NCBI RefSeq assembly: GCF_024055795.1 | Contig: NZ_JAMXMY010000017.1 | Span: forward strand, 160,497-224,496 | Source: Actinoallomurus purpureus | GTDB lineage: Bacteria; Actinomycetota; Actinomycetes; Streptosporangiales; Streptosporangiaceae | DNA: 64,000 nt | Direction of reading: 5' to 3' | In this document: positions 58,894-64,000 of the stretch, in pieces | How positions within the stretch are numbered: position 1 is the stretch's first letter | Layout: the number at the start of each line of letters is the position of its first letter | Made by a program: the position numbers and the translations under genes | The notes under the pieces: model-generated | Databases searched by the model: none | Told to the model about the DNA's origin: nothing | Seen by the model: only the letters and a program-made list of their open reading frames with translations

Positions 58894-61800
58894 ATGCCTC
58901 GAGGCACGTCCCATGCGCCGACCCGCGCCCGGTACGCGGAGACCGATCTGCGGTCGGTGCTCGACGCGCTCAACGCATTGCGCGACGGCGACTTCGACGA
59001 GCGACTCGATTCCTCGGGTGACGACATACTGGCCGAGATCGCCGGGGTCTTCAACGAGGTTCAGGAACGCGCGGGCCATCTCACCGGCGAGCTCGTACGA
59101 GTCCAGCGTGAGGTACGTCACGAGGGACGGATCGACGAGCGGCTGAGCGCGGGCGGCGAGGGGTCCTGGGCGACGGGCAACGCGTCCGCCAACGCGCTGA
59201 TCGACACGCTCGTGCAGTCCACGACCGCGATGGCGCGCGTCGTCGACGCGGTGGCCGAGGGCGATCTGAGCCAGCGCATCGAGCTCGACACCGGCACCCG
59301 GCCCTGGCGCGGCGAGCTGCTGCGCATGGGGTCGGGCGTCAACCGCATGGTCGAGCACCTTGACGAGTTCGCCGCCGAGGTGACCCAGCTGGCCCGTGAG
59401 GTCGGCGCGGAGGGCCGGCTGGGCGGCCAGGCGACGCCGCGGGAGATGTCGGGACGCTGGCGCGACGTCACGGGCGCGGTCAACGCGATGGCCAGCCGGC
59501 TGACCGGGCAGGTCCGCGACATCGCCCTCGTGACCACGGCGGTGGCGCGCGGCGACCTGACCCGCAAGGTGACGGTCGAGGCGACGGGCGAGCTGCTGGA
59601 GCTGAAGGAGACCGTCAACACGATGGTCGACCAGCTCTCGTCGTTCGCCGACGAGGTGACGCGGGTGGCCCGGGAGGTCGGCACCGAGGGCCGGCTGGGC
59701 GGCCAGGCCCGCGTCAGCGGCGTCAGCGGCGTCTGGAAGGACCTCACCGACAACGTCAACTCCATGGCCGGCAACCTGACCGGCCAGGTCCGCAACATCG
59801 CCCAGGTCGCCACCTCCGTCGCCAACGGTGACCTGTCCAAGAAGATCACGGTCGACGCCCAAGGCGAGATCCTCCAGCTCAAGGACACCCTCAACACGAT
59901 GGTCGACCAGCTGTCGGCCTTCGCGAACGAGGTGACCCGCGTCGCCCGGGAGGTCGGCACCGAGGGCCGGCTGGGCGGCCAGGCCCGCGTCAGCGGCGTC
60001 AGCGGCGTCTGGAAGGACCTCACCGACAACGTCAACTCCATGGCCGGCAACCTCACCAGCCAGGTCCGCAACATCGCCCAGGTCGCCACCTCCGTCGCCG
60101 GCGGTGACCTGTCCAAGAAGATCACGGTCGACGCCCAAGGCGAGATCCTCCAGCTCAAGGACACCCTCAACACGATGGTCGACCGGTTGTCCTCGTTCGC
60201 CGACGAGGTGACGCGGGTGGCCCGGGAGGTCGGCACGGAGGGTCGCCTCGGCGGCCGCGCCAAGGTCGGCGGCGTCAGCGGCGTCTGGAAGGACCTCACC
60301 GACAACGTCAACTCCATGGCGGACAACCTGACCAGCCAGGTCCGCAACATCGCCCAGGTCACGACGGCGGTCGCGAACGGCGACCTGACCAAGAAGATCG
60401 ACGTCGACGCCCAGGGCGAGATCCTCGAACTGAAGACGACGATCAACACGATGGTCGACCAGCTGTCGGCCTTCGCGGGCGAGGTCACGCGCGTGGCCCG
60501 CGAGGTGGGCAGTGAGGGCCGCCTCGGCGGCCAGGCCGAGGTGGAGGGCGTCTCCGGCACGTGGAAGCGCCTCACCGAGAGCGTCAACGAGCTCGCCAGT
60601 AACCTGACCACCCAGGTCCGCGCGATCGCGTCGGTGGCGAGCGCCGTCGCGCGCGGCGACCTCACCGGGTCGGTCTCGGTGGAGGCCCGCGGCGAGGTCG
60701 CCGAGCTCAAGGACAACGTCAACCTCATGGTGGCGAACCTCCGCGAGACCACCCGCGCCAACCAGCAGCAGGACTGGCTGAAGACCAACCTCGCCCGGAT
60801 CGCCGGACTGATGCAGGGCCACCGCGACCTGATGGAGGTCGCACGGCTGATCATGAGCGAGGTCACACCGCTGTCCTCCGCGCAGTACGGCGCGTTCTAC
60901 CTGGCCGAGGAGACCGAGGACGGCGAGCCGCGCCTCGCGCTGAAGACCGGATACGGCCTGAGCCAGGACAAGATCGACGAGGTCCGGTTCTACCTGGGCG
61001 ACGGCCTGGTCGGTCAGGCGGCCCTCGAACACAAGCCGATCCTGGTGCACGACCTGCCGGCGGGCTACGTCAAGGTCGGTACGGGCCTGGGGCAGGCGCC
61101 GCCGGTCAACCTGATCGTGCTGCCGATCCTGTTCGAGAACCGCGTGCTCGGCGCGATCGAGCTGGCGTCGTTCAGCCCGTTCAGCGAAGTCCACCTGGCG
61201 TTCTTCGACCAGTTCGTCGAGACGATCGGCGTGACGATCAACACGATCACGGCGAACTCCCGTACCGAGGCGCTGCTGGCCGAGTCCCAGCGGCTCACCG
61301 GCGAGCTGCAGGACCGTTCCAGCGAGCTGCAGCGCCAGCAGGCGGAGCTACGCCGGTCCAACGCCGAGCTGGAAGAGAAGGCGGCGCTGCTGGCCAAGCA
61401 GAACCGCGCGATCGAGATGCAGAACTTCCAGATCGAACAGGCCCGCCGCACGCTGGAGGAGCGCGCCGAACAGCTCGCCCAGTCCTCGCGGTACAAGTCC
61501 GAGTTCCTCACCAACATGTCGCATGAGCTGCGGACACCGCTCAACAGCCTGCTGGTGCTGGCCAAGCTCCTGGCCGGCAACCCGGACAAGAACCTCACGC
61601 CCAAGCAGGTCGAGCTGATCAAGACCATCCACGAGTCGGGCAGCGACCTGCTCCGGTTGATCAACGACATCCTCGACCTGTCGAAGGTCGAGGCGGGCAA
61701 GATGGATCTCTTCCCGCAGCGGGTCTCCCTGGGCGAGCTCGTCGACTTCGTCGACGCGAACTTCCGTCCGATGGCGGCCGACAAGGGCCTGAGCTTCGAC

Positions 61801-62739
61801 GTGTACGCCGAGCCCGGTCTGCCCGAGCACCTCTACACCGACGAGCAGCGGCTCCAGCAGGTGCTGCGCAACCTCCTGTCCAACGCGGTGAAGTTCACGT
61901 CCTCGGGTGAGGTGCGCCTCACCATCCGGCGGCCGGAGGGCGTGGAGTTCATCGACCCGGTCCTCGCCCGCACGCCCGACGTCCTCGGGTTCGCGGTCAG
62001 CGACACGGGCATCGGTATCGACGAGCACAACCTGCGGGCGATCTTCGAGGCGTTCCAGCAGGCCGACGGCACGACCAGCCGCCGGTACGGCGGGACCGGC
62101 CTGGGGCTGTCCATCAGCCGCGACATCGCCCAGTTGCTCGGCGGTGAGATCCACGTCGCCAGCCGCCCCGGCGAGGGCAGCACGTTCACGTTCTACGTGC
62201 CGGCCCGCTACCTCGACACCGGCGACAGCGGGCCCGTCCCCGTACGGGAGAAGGAGAGGCGGCGGCCGCAGCCGGATCCGGCCGTCGAGGCGGCGTCGTT
62301 CGAGGCACCCGAGGAGGAGGAATCGTACGAGTCGTCGCCCATCGACGACGAGGTGCTGTCCGGCCGCAAGATCCTGATCGTCGACGACGACGTGCGCAAC
62401 ATCTTCGCGCTGACCTGTGTCCTGGAGCAGTACGGCATCGAGGTCCTGTACGCGGAGAACGGCCGCGAGGGCATCGACACGCTCGACCGCAACGAGGACG
62501 TCGATCTGGTCCTCATGGACGTGATGATGCCTGAGCTGGACGGTTACGCCACGACGGAGGCCATCCGGCGGATGCCGCAGTTCGCCGACCTACCGATCAT
62601 CGCCCTGACGGCCAAGGCGATGAAGGGCGACAGGGAGAAGAGTATCGAGTCGGGCGCATCGGACTACGTACCCAAGCCTGTCGACGCCGACCACCTTCTT
62701 GACATCATGAGGGCGTGGCTGAGCCGGCCACGCACCTGA
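58894..62739 (+). CDS. Soluble poly-HAMP hybrid histidine kinase
   Basis: This 1281-residue kinase has no membrane helix. Residues 20-630 hold a ladder of HAMP-like units; landmark DF/DL-x-x-R/K motifs occur at DFDERL, DLSQRI, DLTRKV, DLSKKI (twice), DLTKKI and DLTGSV. The last five steps are exactly 92 residues apart. Then come a GAF domain (about 645-795), a coiled coil (about 797-865), a HisKA domain with phospho-His877 in [11 protein letters not shown], and an HATPase domain with DTGIGI and [14 protein letters not shown]. After an acidic linker, a receiver domain carries the phospho-Asp at 1209 ([13 protein letters not shown]). AGGAGG lies before ATG 58894. The layout recalls fungal group III (Nik1-type) osmosensor kinases. 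Confidence 0.95.
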   Translation: MPRGTSHAPTRARYAETDLRSVLDALNALRDGDFDERLDSSGDDILAEIAGVFNEVQERAGHLTGELVRVQREVRHEGRIDERLSAGGEGSWATGNASANALIDTLVQSTTAMARVVDAVAEGDLSQRIELDTGTRPWRGELLRMGSGVNRMVEHLDEFAAEVTQLAREVGAEGRLGGQATPREMSGRWRDVTGAVNAMASRLTGQVRDIALVTTAVARGDLTRKVTVEATGELLELKETVNTMVDQLSSFADEVTRVAREVGTEGRLGGQARVSGVSGVWKDLTDNVNSMAGNLTGQVRNIAQVATSVANGDLSKKITVDAQGEILQLKDTLNTMVDQLSAFANEVTRVAREVGTEGRLGGQARVSGVSGVWKDLTDNVNSMAGNLTSQVRNIAQVATSVAGGDLSKKITVDAQGEILQLKDTLNTMVDRLSSFADEVTRVAREVGTEGRLGGRAKVGGVSGVWKDLTDNVNSMADNLTSQVRNIAQVTTAVANGDLTKKIDVDAQGEILELKTTINTMVDQLSAFAGEVTRVAREVGSEGRLGGQAEVEGVSGTWKRLTESVNELASNLTTQVRAIASVASAVARGDLTGSVSVEARGEVAELKDNVNLMVANLRETTRANQQQDWLKTNLARIAGLMQGHRDLMEVARLIMSEVTPLSSAQYGAFYLAEETEDGEPRLALKTGYGLSQDKIDEVRFYLGDGLVGQAALEHKPILVHDLPAGYVKVGTGLGQAPPVNLIVLPILFENRVLGAIELASFSPFSEVHLAFFDQFVETIGVTINTITANSRTEALLAESQRLTGELQDRSSELQRQQAELRRSNAELEEKAALLAKQNRAIEMQNFQIEQARRTLEERAEQLAQSSRYKSEFLTNMSHELRTPLNSLLVLAKLLAGNPDKNLTPKQVELIKTIHESGSDLLRLINDILDLSKVEAGKMDLFPQRVSLGELVDFVDANFRPMAADKGLSFDVYAEPGLPEHLYTDEQRLQQVLRNLLSNAVKFTSSGEVRLTIRRPEGVEFIDPVLARTPDVLGFAVSDTGIGIDEHNLRAIFEAFQQADGTTSRRYGGTGLGLSISRDIAQLLGGEIHVASRPGEGSTFTFYVPARYLDTGDSGPVPVREKERRRPQPDPAVEAASFEAPEEEESYESSPIDDEVLSGRKILIVDDDVRNIFALTCVLEQYGIEVLYAENGREGIDTLDRNEDVDLVLMDVMMPELDGYATTEAIRRMPQFADLPIIALTAKAMKGDREKSIESGASDYVPKPVDADHLLDIMRAWLSRPRT
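59560..60680 (+). repeat. Tandem 276-bp repeats encoding HAMP units
   Basis: Near-identical 276-bp blocks repeat in phase within the kinase gene. The same landmark (the gcac of the GTEGRLGG codons) recurs at 59681, 59957 and 60233, exactly 276 bp apart, and the neighbouring [17 protein letters not shown] segments are almost unchanged at DNA level. The last unit (from about 60480) has diverged. The identity suggests recent duplication or gene conversion. Confidence 0.85.
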
Positions 62740-62752
62740 TGGAGGGCTGACT

Positions 62753-63367
62753 GTGGCCGAGAAGGCGAACATTCTTCTGGTCGACGACCGTGAGGAGAAC
62801 CTCGTCGCGCTGGAGGCGATCCTCAGTTCACTCGACCAGAACATGATCCGTGCGCGTTCGGGGGAAGAGGCCCTGCGGGCCTTGCTGACCAACGAGTTCG
62901 CGGTGATCCTTCTCGATATCGTCATGCCCGGGATGGACGGTTTCGAGATCGCCCGAGCGATCAAACGGCGCCGGAAGACACGGGAAGTACCGATCATCTT
63001 CCTGACCGCCGCGGACGCCGACCCGGACTACGCCTTCCGTGGATACGCCGCCGGCGCGGTCGACTACATCTCCAAGCCGTTCGACCCCTGGGTGCTGCGC
63101 ACGAAGGTCTCGGTCTTCGTGGAGCTCTACCGGAAGAACCAGCAGCTGCGGGAGCAGTCGGAGCTGTTGCGCACGCAGTTCGCGGCGGTGCCGTCCGAGG
63201 AGTTCACCACGGAGCTCGGCCGGCGCGTCGCCGCGGTGGAGGAGCAGGTCGGCGTGCTCACCCAGTGGGCGGCCCAGGACGAGGAGGCCGCCAAGGCGGT
63301 GGCCACGCTCGGACAGCGCGTCGATGAGCTGCGGACGGCGATCGACACGCTACGCCCGCAGTCCTGA
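62753..63367 (+). CDS. Response regulator with receiver domain and coiled-coil tail
   Basis: This 204-residue protein has a receiver domain (residues 5-125) with the acidic pair in LLVDDREENL, the phospho-Asp55 in LLDIVMPGMDGFE, the Thr in FLTAADADPD, and the Lys in DYISKPFDPWVL. The remaining 75 residues are a Gln/Glu-rich coiled coil (YRKNQQLREQSELLR, then EEFTTELGRRVAAVEEQV) instead of a DNA-binding output. GTG 62753 follows GGAGGG and lies thirteen bases after the kinase stop, so it is cotranscribed and its probable partner. It would signal by protein contact, perhaps toward the neighbouring phosphatase. Confidence 0.93.
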   Translation: MAEKANILLVDDREENLVALEAILSSLDQNMIRARSGEEALRALLTNEFAVILLDIVMPGMDGFEIARAIKRRRKTREVPIIFLTAADADPDYAFRGYAAGAVDYISKPFDPWVLRTKVSVFVELYRKNQQLREQSELLRTQFAAVPSEEFTTELGRRVAAVEEQVGVLTQWAAQDEEAAKAVATLGQRVDELRTAIDTLRPQS

Positions 63368-63436
63368 GCCGGGCCGAGCGCCCCGCGCGGCCCCGGCCCT
63401 GAACCGGGCGGGCCAGGGGCGGGCCGGCGGCGCCGT

Positions 63437-63723
63437 TCAGGCGGACGGAAGCGGCCGGGAGCAGGTCGAGACCGCGACGTACGCCGACCCGTCGTAGTCC
63501 TCGGCGCGTACGGTCGGCGTGAACGCGAGCCGGTACGTCCAGCGTCGTGCGCCCGCACGAATTCGAGGAGGTTTTCGGCGTCGTGGACGAGACGCCGCTC
63601 CGGATCCGGCCACGTGCCTGGGGAGGCCGTGGCGAGCACGCTGAGCATGGCGTGCAGGCCCGCCGCCCGCGCCGACGCCGCCTCGCGCAGGAACGGGTCG
63701 AGGACCGCGGCGGAGGAGCCCAT
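63437..63723 (-). pseudogene. Possible frameshifted small protein gene
   Basis: From ATG 63723 the minus strand reads MGSSAAVLDPFLREAASARA, then GLHAMLSVLATASPGTWPDP and ERRLVHDAENLLEFVRAHD, a plausible helical protein. The frame then degrades to Arg-rich sequence, whereas the neighbouring frame reads TYRLAFTPTVRAEDYDGSAY and VAVSTCSRPLPSA to a stop at 63437. Joining the two near 63545-63560 would give about 95 residues. I do not recognise the family, and the call is tentative. Confidence 0.35.
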
Positions 63724-63813
63724 CTCCGTGCACGTGTAGGAACTTCCCGATCCGCCGTTGACCGTTTCTGTCCGACGCGGAATCCACCCGAAATCAAAAT
63801 GACCGGTGAACGC

Positions 63814-63850
63814 AGGAAAGCCCGCCGGCTGATGCCTGGCGGGCTTTCCT
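63814..63850 (-). terminator. rRNA operon terminator
   Basis: AGGAAAGCCCGCC and GGCGGGCTTTCCT form a perfect 13-bp stem with an 11-nt loop, 15 nt beyond the 5S 3' end on the minus strand. The position and form are typical of rRNA operon ends. Confidence 0.85.
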
Positions 63851-63865
63851 GATCTATGTATGTGT

Positions 63866-63982
63866 CCGGCGGTGTCCTACTCTCCCACACCGTCTCCAGT
63901 GCAGTACCATCGGCGCTGAAAGGCTTAACTTCCGGGTTCGGAATGGGACCGGGTGTTTCCCTCTCGCCATAACCACCGAAAC
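63866..63982 (-). rRNA. rrf: 5S ribosomal RNA
   Basis: The minus strand reads GTTTCGGTGGTTATGGCGAG at the 5' end. Recognisable 5S blocks follow: GGAAACACCCGGTCCCATTC, CGAACCCGGAAGTTAAGC and GTGGGAGAGTAGGACACCGC at the 3' end. The length of about 117 nt is normal. The ends are set by pairing of GGTGG with CCGCC and are good to one or two bases. The 23S gene should lie beyond the right edge. Confidence 0.95.
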
Positions 63983-64000
63983 GATTAACAGAACCGGTCT

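Larger units (their letters stand above)
63368..63865. other. Spacer between the signalling module and the rRNA operon
   Basis: It contains only the doubtful broken gene at 63437-63723 and the rRNA terminator at 63814-63850. Bases 63724-63813 show nothing recognisable apart from an AT-richer run (GAAATCAAAATGACC). Confidence 0.5.

Noticed and set aside
58891..61194. Long minus-strand frames opposite the kinase gene
   Set aside because: The repeats [15 protein letters not shown] and similar are antisense images of the HAMP repeats, not a repeat protein.

Overview
This window is high-GC DNA from a filamentous-type actinomycete, judged by roughly 70% GC, frequent GTG/TTG starts, mreBCD-mrdA-rodA, a bifunctional FolC, an RNase E/G with a long disordered N-terminus, and the ATPase / DUF5753 / DUF397 triad. 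A Streptosporangiales-like member is my best guess; it is an inference, not something the sequence proves. The left edge cuts a thiamine-diphosphate enzyme. The right edge ends in a 5S rRNA on the minus strand, so an rRNA operon continues beyond the window.

Region 0.7-8 kb looks like a dormancy or redox-stress island resembling the mycobacterial DosR regulon. It has three tandem-domain universal stress proteins, an Acg-type nitroreductase, an Rv1733c-like two-helix membrane protein, an orphan V/A-ATPase subunit-F-like protein, a HAD-fold protein without its catalytic aspartate, and DosR-box-like palindromes between the divergent genes. Region 8-16.3 kb holds two small secreted proteins (one a Gly/Trp/Cys-rich peptide), a VanZ-like protein, nitronate monooxygenase, RecQ, a GlsB-type membrane protein, a small protein behind a consensus promoter with dyad operators, a PAC2 protein, a glyoxalase remnant and tRNA-Ala(GGC).

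Region 16.3-25.2 kb carries phosphatase-rsfS-nadD, a lipoprotein-like sensor, a PaaK-type ligase, an M48 protease, a ROK regulator and a secreted GH3 glucosidase. Region 25.3-31.6 kb is accessory: an AT-richer regulator triad with a truncated DUF397 protein, an MFS exporter frameshifted in a 4-bp tandem repeat beside its LysR regulator, a gene scrap, a methyltransferase, a secreted NodB deacetylase, and a 65-bp CTAG-ended inverted repeat that supplies the deacetylase stop codon.

Region 31.6-56.6 kb is mostly core: proA, proB, obgE, rpmA, rplU, rne, the two radical-SAM tRNA-modification-type proteins (separated by a LacI regulator with twin operators, a 62-aa protein and an Arg/Trp-rich protein), vapBC with a perfect operator palindrome, the rod-shape cluster rodA-mrdA-mreD-mreC-mreB, ndk, an MFS protein, DUF4233 and folC, with a divergent degenerate FolC paralogue. 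Region 56.7-63.4 kb is a soluble signalling module: a GAF/SpoIIE phosphatase with its own ATPase domain, a 1281-aa poly-HAMP hybrid histidine kinase, and a response regulator. Most of the genes in the 31-58 kb stretch are transcribed leftward.
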